Source of the DNA: Aureococcus anophagefferens
Taxonomy: Eukaryota > Sar > Pelagophyceae > Pelagomonadales > Pelagomonadaceae
DNA: 64,000 nucleotides
Direction: 5' to 3'
Assembly: GCF_000186865.1 (NCBI RefSeq)
Contig: NW_008705576.1
Location: forward strand, 327,857-391,856
Translations under genes and position numbers: made by a program
Notes under the pieces: generated by a model
Told to the model about the DNA's origin: nothing
Databases searched by the model: none
The model's input: only the letters and a program-made list of their open reading frames with translations
In this document: one piece after another, positions 27,209-37,400 of the stretch
Layout: every line of letters begins with the position of its first letter
Numbering within the stretch: the stretch's first letter is position 1

Positions 27209-29222
27209 TTACTCCCCCCCCTCCTCCTCACGCCCGCTCTTCGCCTCCCAGAGGCGCGCGTATTCCGCGCAGGACGCGAGGAGCGCGTCGTGCTTGCCCT
27301 CGGCGACGACGGTGCCGTCGCGGAAGACGGCGATGTTGTCCGCGCGCGGCGCGACGGCCGCGAGGCGGTGCGCGACGACGACGGCCGTGCGCCCGGAGCC
27401 GAGCAGGGCGTCGAGGACCCGCGCCTCGGAGACCGCGTCGAGGGCCGACGTCGGCTCGTCGGCGAGGAGCACGGGCGCGTCGCGGAGGAGCGCGCGCGCC
27501 GCGAGGACCCGCTGCTTCTCGCCGCCGCTGAGCTTCGCGCCGCGCTCGCCTATCAAGAGAACGGGTGTGTCCAGAGCAAAAAGCACGCCCCGGTCGTCGG
27601 ACGCCGGCGCTCGCCGACGCGCTGCCGCGGGTCGAGGTGCGCGGCGCCCGCGGCGGCCAGCGCGGCGACGGCCGCGTCCAGCGGCGCGAGCACGTTGCCG
27701 TATTTCGCGTTGTAGAGCACCGTGTCGTCGAAGAGCGCCGTGTCCTGGGCGACGAGCGCCGTCGCGCGCCGCGCGTCCGCCGCGGACAGCGCGATGCCGC
27801 CGACGGTGACGGCGCCGGCCGTCGGCGCCGCGTCGAGGCCGTTGACGAGGCGCAGCGCCGTCGACTTGCCCGACCCCGACGCGCCCACGAGAGCGTGACG
27901 CCGCCGGCCGGGGCCGTGAACGTCGCGTTCTTCAGCGCCAGCGTGAAGCCGTCGCGCGACGCCGACACGCCCGAAAAGGCGATCTCCGGCGGCGACGGCA
28001 CCGCGTGGGGCGGCGCGTCGTCCGCCGCCGCCGGCGCGTCGCGGAGCAACTTGACGACGGCGTCCGCGTCGACCAAGCCCTGCCGGATCTCCGACACCGT
28101 GTACCCCAAAAAGTTCATGGGCTGCGCGAGCTGCAGCAGGAGCGCGTTCACGGCGACGACGTCGCCGATGGAGAACGACGCCGCCGCGTCGAAGCGCCGC
28201 AGCGCGAGCCGGAGCGCGTAGTGCAGCCCGACGGCGAAGATGGCCGCCTGGCCGAGGTTCAACGCGCCGCCCAGCGCTTGGCTCGCGACGGCCTCGCGCT
28301 CCGACGCCGCGAGGACCTCGTCGAAGCGGTCCTGCTCCAGGGCCTCGTTGACGTTCGCCGCGACGCTCTCGTGGTTCGCGAGGCTGTCGACCAAGTACGC
28401 GCCCTTCTTGTTCTCCAGCGCCACGAGCGCGCGCCGCCGCCCGAGCCGGAGTTCGACGAGCGACGCCGTCCAGGCCGCGTAGGCCGCGAAGGTCGCGAGC
28501 GTCACGAGGCCGAAGCCGTGCGACCCGAAGCGCCGCCGGAGCACGCCGACGGAGAAGACGAGCTCGAGCACCGTCGGCACGACGGAAAAGACGCCGAGGA
28601 ACAGCAAGCTCGCAACCCCCCGCGTCCCGCGCCCAAAGGCCACGGCGACCTCGCCCGTGGGGTGGTTCGCGTGCCAGCGCGCGTCCATGGCGTGGGCCTT
28701 GCCGAAGACGGCGGCGCCGAACGCCCGCTGGCACCGCTGCGACACGCGGGAAAAACACAAGCTCCGCAGCTCGCCCGCCGCGGACACGCCCAACCGTCCG
28801 AGACAGTAGCTCGCGACGGCCCGCGACGCCGCGGCGGAGCCGTCGCCGCCGTCGCCGAGCGCGTCGACCGCGCGCTGCAGCGCGAAGGGCACGCGGACGT
28901 TGAGCGCCTTTTGCGCGACGAGGAACGCGAACGTGAGCGCGAAGAGCAGCTGCTGCGACGGCGTCGCGGCGACGAAGCCGCGCGTGTGCGCGAAGACCTC
29001 GCCGAGCGTCGCGCGCGGCGCCGGCGGCGCGGCCGCGCGCGCGGGGCCGGCGGCGGCGCCGTCCGTCTCCGCGGCGGCGGCGTAGTCCGTCTCCGACTCG
29101 GTCGTCGCGCCGGGCACGTCGCGCGCGCCGCGGAGCTGCGCCGCGCCCGCGACGCTGCGCGGCGCCTCGATGGCATTGGCGACGGCGACGAGCGCGAGCA
29201 GCAAGCGTCGACGCCTCTCCAT
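27209..29222 (-). CDS. ATM1/ABCB-type ABC half-transporter
   Basis: ATG 29222 begins with a signal-like hydrophobic run ([17 protein letters not shown]). Exon 1 is 29222-27615, exon 2 27549-27209, and the intron 27614-27550 is GC-AG. The membrane domain includes [42 protein letters not shown] and [19 protein letters not shown], similar to ATM1/HMT1 transporters. The ATPase has Walker A (GASGSGKST), Q-loop ([11 protein letters not shown]), signature (LSGGEKQR), Walker B ([12 protein letters not shown]) and H-loop (VVAHR). One base is missing just before Walker A (~27892-27899), breaking the frame; there is no room for an intron, so it is an assembly error or an inactivating lesion. ATM1-like proteins export thiol or Fe-S precursors, or peptide-metal complexes. 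The location (plastid or vacuole) is uncertain. Confidence 0.8.
27550..27614 (-). other. Short GC-AG intron flanked by an exact 8-bp direct repeat
   Basis: This 65-nt intron of the ABC transporter starts with GCGAGCGC (27614-27607). The same eight bases follow the acceptor (27549-27542). Splicing gives [17 protein letters not shown] in frame. Donor and duplication geometry equal that of the introners, but the 57-bp interior has no similarity to either family and no inverted ends. Confidence 0.75.
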
Positions 29223-29330
29223 CGTCACTGCAGGCGCTGGCTCGATGCACCGACGATGCCGTCCGCCGGACAGCATCGGTCCCATCGCGTCCGGTCGACT
29301 TTACTACTGTAGTTCTATTTAGCAACGCCC

Positions 29331-31388
29331 TTAACATATCCAGGCGGTATCTGGGTTCATGCGACCGACAAAATAGAGGCTTGGCATGTCGACTGTGGCG
29401 CCATTGCCTGTGAACGGGCAGAGGACCAAGCGTGGTGCGCACAGTGCTCTTGAGAACAGCGTTGCGAGGCGGCGCGAGAGGAACAACGAAAATAGTTCAT
29501 TCGCTTCGTCGTCCACCTCGACCGAACCATTACCACCTTGGTAGTAATTGACAATGCTATCCACGCCGCGCTCCATCTCGATGTTCCGAGGGCCCGCGAG
29601 CACGTCGGGCCGAGTCGAGACTCCGAGCGTGCGCCGCACGATTTCATCATAGCTTGCCGTCTGGTCGAGGTCCGCCGTCTGCAGGCTGATGGGATGCAGG
29701 CGACGCGGGCTCAGATCGAGAACTTTGATGATCGCCTGCAACGCATGGACGTACCGAATAGGCGCCGGAGCAACTTCCGTCGCATCGCGTGCGGCCTGCG
29801 CTAGCACCACAAGCTCCTCCATCCATGTCTTGTAGAGATCCAAATCGTCATCTTTTCCAACCACGCGGGACGTCGTTGAAGACGCGACACGGCGCACTCC
29901 TGCCTCGCGCGCCGCCGCTCGCATCCACGGCGCCAGCTTGTCCGTGCCGATTGTCGCGAACTCGTACGGACGAAATGGTCCCCCGTCATAGCCCAGCGAC
30001 GCAAAGTCTAAATCCAGAGCTGGAGAATAGAAGTGAGGCAGCTTTTCAATCGTTTCGAGCTCTTCGAGGCTTGCAACGGGACGCTGCCGCACCACGACGC
30101 CATCCAAAGTGACGTCGATGCAAGTCACAAGACATGCACGTCCACAGTCTGGACATCTGCTATCAAAGACGTGGCAAAGCAAGCCCGATGCCCCGGTCGC
30201 AGGCAAATCGATGTCGACGTCGGACTCGACATTGCCATCGTCCTCCGACTCGTCGCCAGACTCGACGTCGTCGGCGTAGCAGACGGTCACCCGAAGATAC
30301 GAGAGGGCGTCTAAGACGGCCACGCCCGTAAGACCGTCGTAGAGGTCGGCGCGCTCCGACGCTTCGTCCTCCGACGCCTCGTTCTCCGAGAAGTCGTCCG
30401 ACGCGTCCGAATCCGAGTCCACAGGGCCCTCGCCGCTCCATATGGATGCGTGTACGTACTGGCCAAAGCCATGCTGATTTTTGACCCTGAACGTGCGATC
30501 AGAGGCCGCCGGAAGCTCTCCTGCATCGCGTAGCGCGTCGTAGCGGGCCTGGCAGACGTTGCGGAGGCAGTCGACGCGCCGGTCCACGGCAGCGATGTCG
30601 CGGAGGAGCTGAGAATCACCGCCGCGCGCGCGGGTGAGCACGGTATCGCAGAATCCGATGACCGCCGACGCGGCCGCGTCGAGCGCACCGGGTGCGAGGA
30701 TCGCTGAGCTCCCTTGGAGCGCGAGGATCTGCAGCGCCCGGTGAATCGCGGACTGCGGCGTCGGCCCGTCGACCGGCGCCGCCTCGCACCACGCGAGCGA
30801 CGGGCGGCTCATTGGCGCCAGCGCAGCGTGGAGGGGCTCGCGCGTGCGAGCCCAGCGATCTGGTGCCAGCGCGGGCTCATCCATCCAAGGGCTTGCGACG
30901 CATCCAGCGCACGAGCAGCCTTTCGGTCGGCGGCGCCGGCCTGCGAGTCGATCCGCGCCAGATAGAGCGATGACGGCGTCGACATCGCCCGCGTGCACGC
31001 AAAATGATCCGCGATGGATGGCGTGGATGGACGCGTCCGCGAATATCCGACGAGCGAAATCGCCCGCGGCCGCGTTCAACGCGGCCGACGCCCGCGGCGC
31101 GATCCGCGGCGGCAGAAACTCTGCAATTATATTGACGACGTCCGGGGCAAGCCGCCGCGCCAGGGGATGCGAGCCTCGCCGCACACCGCAACAACCGACG
31201 AGCATGGCATTAAACGCGCGCGGAGGAAAGGCAGGGCCGTCACGAGCCTGCGCATCGCGCATGAGCACTTCCCCGTGCGCTAGCAGCGCTTTTTCCGCTG
31301 CGTCCCATCGTTTCACGTCCAGGCTACTCAAGCTCTCGGCGTCGGAGTCGGCCATACCAGCTCGAGTCTTTTTGGATGCCGACTTCAA
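29331..31388 (-). CDS. Unknown 685-residue protein
   Basis: A long single-exon frame with ATGs at 31388 and 31355 (MADSDAESLSSLDVKR). Residues ~75-90 (LAPDVVNIIAEFLPP) resemble the start of an F-box. A Cys pair cluster near 135 (CSCAGC) and another near 420 (CHVFDSRCPDCGRAC) could bind zinc. The middle is acidic (SDSDASDDFSENEASEDEASE; SGDESEDDGNVESDVDID). No catalytic domain recognised, and no signal or membrane segment. Codon use is less GC-extreme than that of neighbours, like the unknown protein at 11988-13091. The last codons (ending in W-I-C-stop) match the short TTAACATATCC-type motif seen elsewhere. It is divergent from the giant surface-protein gene, with 111 bp between starts. Confidence 0.6.
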   Translation of the reverse strand: MKSASKKTRAGMADSDAESLSSLDVKRWDAAEKALLAHGEVLMRDAQARDGPAFPPRAFNAMLVGCCGVRRGSHPLARRLAPDVVNIIAEFLPPRIAPRASAALNAAAGDFARRIFADASIHAIHRGSFCVHAGDVDAVIALSGADRLAGRRRRPKGCSCAGCVASPWMDEPALAPDRWARTREPLHAALAPMSRPSLAWCEAAPVDGPTPQSAIHRALQILALQGSSAILAPGALDAAASAVIGFCDTVLTRARGGDSQLLRDIAAVDRRVDCLRNVCQARYDALRDAGELPAASDRTFRVKNQHGFGQYVHASIWSGEGPVDSDSDASDDFSENEASEDEASERADLYDGLTGVAVLDALSYLRVTVCYADDVESGDESEDDGNVESDVDIDLPATGASGLLCHVFDSRCPDCGRACLVTCIDVTLDGVVVRQRPVASLEELETIEKLPHFYSPALDLDFASLGYDGGPFRPYEFATIGTDKLAPWMRAAAREAGVRRVASSTTSRVVGKDDDLDLYKTWMEELVVLAQAARDATEVAPAPIRYVHALQAIIKVLDLSPRRLHPISLQTADLDQTASYDEIVRRTLGVSTRPDVLAGPRNIEMERGVDSIVNYYQGGNGSVEVDDEANELFSLFLSRRLATLFSRALCAPRLVLCPFTGNGATVDMPSLYFVGRMNPDTAWIC

Positions 31389-31499
31389 GCAAACTCAGGT
31401 CGTCCTTGCCCTCGGTTGGTTTTGGCCGACGATGGTGTCGCCCCGACCGCCCGGGCAGCCTCCGCGGCGGCGGCCGCCCCCCTCGGCGATCGGGCGGTG

Positions 31500-34400
31500 A
31501 TGCGCGTCGCCGGCCTCTGGCTGGCACTCGCCGCGGCGGCGGCGGCGGCGGCGCCCGCGGCGCTCGAGGAGCCGCGGCGGCTCTGGAGCGGCGCCTGCAG
31601 TCATATGGCGTTCTCGTCGACGCCGCGGACCGTCGGCGCCGCGTCCGGCGCGACGGCGCTCTCCTCGGCGGACGTCGACGGCGACGCCGACGTCGACGTC
31701 GTCGCCGCGGCGCTCCTCGGCGACGCGGTGTCGTGGCACGAGAACGACGGCAGCCTGAGCTTCACCGCGCGAACGATCGCGACGCCGGACGGCCCCATGG
31801 GCGTCTTCGCCGTCGACGTCGACGGCGACGCCGACGTGGACATCCTGGCGGCGTCGATGAACGACGACACCGTCGCCTGGTACGAGAACGACGCGTCGCA
31901 GTCGTTCTCGAAGCGCGTCGTCAGCGCGGCCGCGGACGGCGCGACGTCCGTCGCGGCCGTCGACGCGGACGGCGACGGCGACGTGGACGTCTTCGCCGCG
32001 GCGGCCGTCGACGGCACGGTGATCTGGCACCGCAACGACGGCTCCGAGTCCTTCAGTGCGACGACGCTGTCGACGGCGGCCGCCGGCGCGTTCGACCTCG
32101 TGACGTTCGACGTCGACGACGACGGCGACGCGGACGTGGTCGTCGCGTCCTACGCCGACGACAGCGTGCGCTTCTTCAAGAACGACGGGCCGAACTGGTT
32201 CGGCGTCTACGAGTGGCAGGAGCGCGTCGTCACGACGCTCGCGGACACCGTCTACGGCGTCGCCGCCTACGACGTCGACGGCGACGGCGACGACGACCTG
32301 CTCGCCGCGTCCACGGCCGACGACAGCGTCCGCTGGTACGAGAACGACGGCCAGGAGTCCTTTTCGGCGCGGCTCGTCACGGCCGCGGCCGACGGCGCGT
32401 CCGCCGTCGCGGCCGCGGACGTCGACAACGACGGCGACGGCGACGTCGTCTCCGCCTGGGAGAAGGACGACGTCGTCGCCTGGCACGAGAACGACGGCTC
32501 CGAGTCCTTCGCGACGCGCTACGTCTCCACGGCCGCCGCGCGGCCCTTCGCGCTGGAGATCCGCGACGTCGACGGCGACGCGGACGCGGACGTGCTCGCG
32601 GCGAACTACGGCGCCGACGCCGTCGAGTGGTACGTCAGCGAGTGCAGCGGGTCGATGCCCCCGACGAGCATGCCGACGAACGTGCCCACCAACGTGCCCA
32701 CCGGTGCTCCCTCCGCGACGCCGTCGAATACGCCGAGTTCGACCCCGACGTCCGCGCCAACGTCGCGTCCCTCCGCGACGCCTTCCGCGAGTCCGTCGAG
32801 CGCGCCGAGCCCCGCGCCGTCCCCGTGTCCGACGGCGAGTCCCACGAATTCCCCGACGTCGGCGCCGACGTCCACGCCGACGAGCGCCCCCTCGCCTTTG
32901 CCGAGCGCCGGTCCGAGCCCTGCGCCGTCCGCGGCTCCTTCGACGCTTCCCTCCTCGCATCCCTCGTCCGTGCCGACGGCCGTCCCGACGTCCGCGCCGA
33001 CGAGCGGACCTTCATTTTTCCCGAGCGCTTGCCCTTCCAGCTCGCCTTCGGCGCATCCGAGCTCGAAGCCGTCGTCGGCGCCGTCGGCCGTTCCCACGGC
33101 CGCCCCGACCTCTGCGCCTACCGCGTGCCCGACTGGAACCCCCACGGGATCGCCCTCGAGCTCGCCGACGAGCCCGCCGAGCTCGGTGCCCACGGGCTGC
33201 CCCTCGAGCACACCCACGGCGATGCCGGCGTCCACGCCGACGCCGCTGCCCAGCGGGGCGCCCTCATCGTCACCGTCGAGCCGTCCGTCCTCGGTTCCCT
33301 CGGCCTCGCCGAGCTCCGTGCCGTCCTCGAGCCCGTCGTCGCTCCCGTCGGCGTCTCCGTCGCCCGCGCCCTCGTCGGCGCCGTCCAGCCAGCCATCGAC
33401 GCGGCCGAGCTCTGTGCCGACGGCGGCGCCGTCGCCGCTGCCGTCCAGCGTGCCATCCGCCGTCCCGACGTCGTCGCCCAGCGGCCTGCCGTCCGCGCTG
33501 CCGTCCGTGCCGCCGACGGGCTCGCCGTCGTCTCAGCCGAGCGCCGGGCCGTCGACGGCGCCCACGGCGTGTCCGACGAGCTCCCCAAGCAGCGTCCCGA
33601 CCTCACGACCAACGGCGACGCCCTCGAACACGCCGAGTTCGACCCCGACGTCCGCGCCGACGTCCGCGCCGTCCGCCGTGCCTACGATCGTGCCCACGTC
33701 GAAGCCCACGTGCCTCCACATGGGATACAGTACGTCGGCGTCGGTCATCACGAGCACGGCGGGCGGCGTCCTCGCGCTCTATCCCCGGGACATCGACGGC
33801 GACGGCGACGCGGACGTTGTCGTCGCCGCTTCGAAAGACGACACCGTCACCTGGCTGGAGAACGACGGCTCGTCGACGTCGCCGATCTTCACGACGCGCT
33901 CCGTCGCATCGTTCGTGGACGGCGCGAAATCCGTCTTCGTCTACGACGTCGACCGCGACGGCGACCTGGACGTGCTCTCGGCCTCGACGCTCGACGACAC
34001 GATCGCGTGGTACGAGAACGACGGATCCGAGGGCTTCTCGCTGCGCGTGATCACGGCGTCTGCCGACGGCGCCTCTTCCGTCACCGCGATCGACATCGAC
34101 GGCGACATGGACGTGGACGTCTTCGCGACAGCCACAAGCGACAACTCGCTCACGTGGCATCAGAACGACGGCTCGCAGTCGTTTACCGCGACCAGCCTCT
34201 CGACGTCGCTGACGGGCGCGTACGCCGTGTACTTGGCGGATCGTCGACAGCGACAGCGACAGCGACGTGCTCGTGGCGGCATCTGGCTCCGACTCAGTGC
34301 GGTGGTTCGAGAACGGCGGAGAGAACATGTTCGGAGTCTACGAATGGACCGAGAGCGAGATCAGCGCCTCCGCGGACTACGCGGTTTGTGTTTACGCGTA

Positions 34401-37400
34401 CGACGTGGACGGCGACGGCGACATGGACGTGCTATCGGCGTCGTACAACGACGACACGGTCGCGTGGTACGAGAACGACGGGTCCGACTTTGGCCGACGG
34501 CGTGTGGTCAGTGACGGCTCTCGACGTGGACGGCGACGGCGATGGCGACGTGTTCTCGGCGTCGGAGAACGACGACTCAGTGGTCTGGTACGAGAACGAC
34601 GGCTCCGCGTCATTCGCGCGAAACGTGCTCTCCTCGACGACGGAGCGCGCGGTCGACGTCGACACGATGGACGTGGACGGCGACGTGGACATGGACGTGA
34701 TCACGGCCTCGTTCGGTGACAACGCAATCGCATGGCACGCCAGCGAGTGCAGCGCGTCGTTCCCGCCGACCGGAGTGCCGACCGCGTCCCCGACGAGCAT
34801 TCCGACCTCGAACCCCTCTTCGAGTCCCTCGACCTCGCCGACATCGGCGCCGACATCCGCGCCGACGAGCATGCCCTCGGCTCTACCGAGCGCTGGTCCG
34901 AGCCCTTCGCCGTCCGCGGCTCCTTCGACGCTTCCCTCCTCGCATCCCTCGTCCGTGCCGACGGCCGTCCCGACGTCCGCGCCGACGAGCGGGCCTTCAT
35001 TTCTCCCGAGCGCTTGCCCTTCCAGCGCTCCTTCGGCGCATCCGAGCTCGAAGCCGTCATCAGCGCCATCGGCCGTGCCCACGGCCGCTCCGACCTCTGC
35101 GCCTACCGCGTGCCCATCTGGAACCCCCACGGGATCGCCCTCGAACTCGCCGACGAGCCCCCCGAGCTCGGTGCCCACGGGCTGCCCCTCGAGCACACCC
35201 ACGGCGATACCGGCGTCCACACCGACGCCGCTGCCCAGCGGGGCGCCCTCATCGTCACCGTCGAGCCGTCCGTCCTCGGTTCCCTCGGCCTCGCCGAGCT
35301 CCGTGCCGTCGTCGAGCCCGTCGTCGCTACCGTCGGCGTCTCCGTCGCCCGCGCCCTCGTCGGCGCCGTCCAGCCAGCCATCGACGCGGCCGAGCTCCGT
35401 GCCAACGGCGGCGCCGTCGCCGATGCCGTCCAGCGTGCCATCCGCCGTCCCGACGTCGTCGCCCAGCGGCCTGCCGTCCGCGCTGCCGTCCGTGCCGCCG
35501 ACGGGCTCGCCGTCGTCTCAGCCGAGCGCCGGCCCGTCGACGGCGCCCACGGCGTGTCCGACGAGCTCCCCAAGCAGCGTCCCGACCTCACGACCAACGG
35601 CGACGCCCTCGAACACGCCGAGTTCGACCCCGACGTCCGCGCCGACGTCCGCGCCGTCCGCCGTGCCTACAGATCGTGCCCACGTCGAAGCCCACGTGCC
35701 GCTACATCGGCTTTAGCGAGAGCTCTTCCTCAATTTCGTCCTCCGCGAGCGGCGTGACATCTTTATTTCCAGTGGACATCGACGGAGATACGGACTCGGA
35801 CATCGTCGCGAGTCTTTACAAGACGGACGTTATCGCGTGGTACGAAACCGTCGGGTCCTCAACGTTCACTTCGCGCTCTGTAACGTCATCGGTGGATNNN
35901 NNNNNNNNNNNNNNNNNNNNNNNNNNNNNNNNNNNNNNNNNNNNNNNACATGTTCGGAGTCTCGAGTGGACCGAGAGCGAGATCAGCGCCTCCGCGGACT
36001 ACGCGGTTTGTGTTTACGCGTACGACGTCGACGGCGACGGCGACATGGACGTGCTGTCGGCGTCGTACAACGACGACACGGTCGCGTGGTACGAGAACGA
36101 CGGGTCGCAGTCCTTCGCAAAGCGGATCGTGTCGACGCTGGCGGACGGCGTTTGGTCGGTAACGGCTCTCGACGTGGACGGCGACGGCGATGGCGACGTG
36201 TTCTCGGCGTCGGAGAACGACGACTCAGTGGTCTGGTACGAGAACGACGGCTCCGCGTCATTCGCGCGAAACGTGCTCTCCTCGACGACGGAGCGCGCGG
36301 TCGACGTCGACACGATGGACGTGGACGGCGACGTGGACATGGACGTCATCACGGCATCGTTCGGAGACAACGCAATCGCATGGCACGCCTCTGAGTGCAG
36401 TGGGTCGATCCCACCGACTGGATTGCCAACGGGCGCGCCTACTTCGGTGCCGTCGTCGTGTCCCTCTTCGAGTCCCTCGAATCAACCGACATCGGCGCCG
36501 ACGTCCACGCCGACGAGCGCCCCGTCGCCTTTGCCGAGCGCCGGTCCGAGCCCTTCGCCGTCCGCGGCTCCTTCGACGCTTCCCTCCTCGCATCCCTCGT
36601 CCGTGCCGACGGCCGTCCCGACGTCCGCGCCGACGAGCGGGCCTTCATTTCTCCCGAGCGCTTGCCCTTCCAGCTCGCCTTCGGCGCATCCGAGCTCGAA
36701 GCCGTCATCGGCGCCGTCGGCCGTGCCCACGGCCGCTCCGACCTCTGCGCCTACCGCGTGCCCGACTGGAACTCCCACGGGATCGCCCTCGAGCTCGCCG
36801 ACGAGCCCGCCGAGCTCGGTGCCCACGGGCTGCCCCTCGAGCACACCGACGGCGATACCCGCGTCCACGCCGACGCCGCTGCCCAGCGGATCGCCCTCGT
36901 CGTCACCGTCGAGCCGTCCGTCCTCGGTTCCCTCGGCCTCGCCGAGCTCCGTGCCGTCCTCCAGCCCGTCGTCGCTACCGTCGGCGTCTCCGTCGCCCGC
37001 GCCCTCGTCGGCGCCGTCCAGCCAGCCATCGACGCGGCCGAGCTCCGCGCCGACGGCGGCGCCGTCGCCGATGCCGTCCAGCGTGCCCTCCGCCGTCCCG
37101 ACGTCGTCGCCCAGCGGCCTGCCGTCCGCGCTGCCGTCCGTGCCGCCGACGGGCTCGCCGTCGTCCAATCCGAGCGCCGGCCCATCGACGGCGCCCACGG
37201 CGTGTCCGACGAGCTCCCCAAGCAGCGTCCCAACTTCCGGGCCCACCGCGCCGCCCTCGAATACGCCCAGCACGTCGCCGTCGCCCGTGCCGACGGTGCC
37301 TCCGACGTCCGAGCCTTCGTCGCTCCCGACGTTTCCTCCGACGTGCGCCCACATGGCCTACAACGTGCAGAGCTCGGTCATTTCTTCGTCCGCGAGCGGC

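Noticed and set aside
32606..37354. Long minus-strand frames opposite the stalks, rich in Gly, Val, Glu and Asp
   Set aside because: They are the reverse complement of regular PTS codons; periodic composition and the absence of any start context or domain point to shadows.
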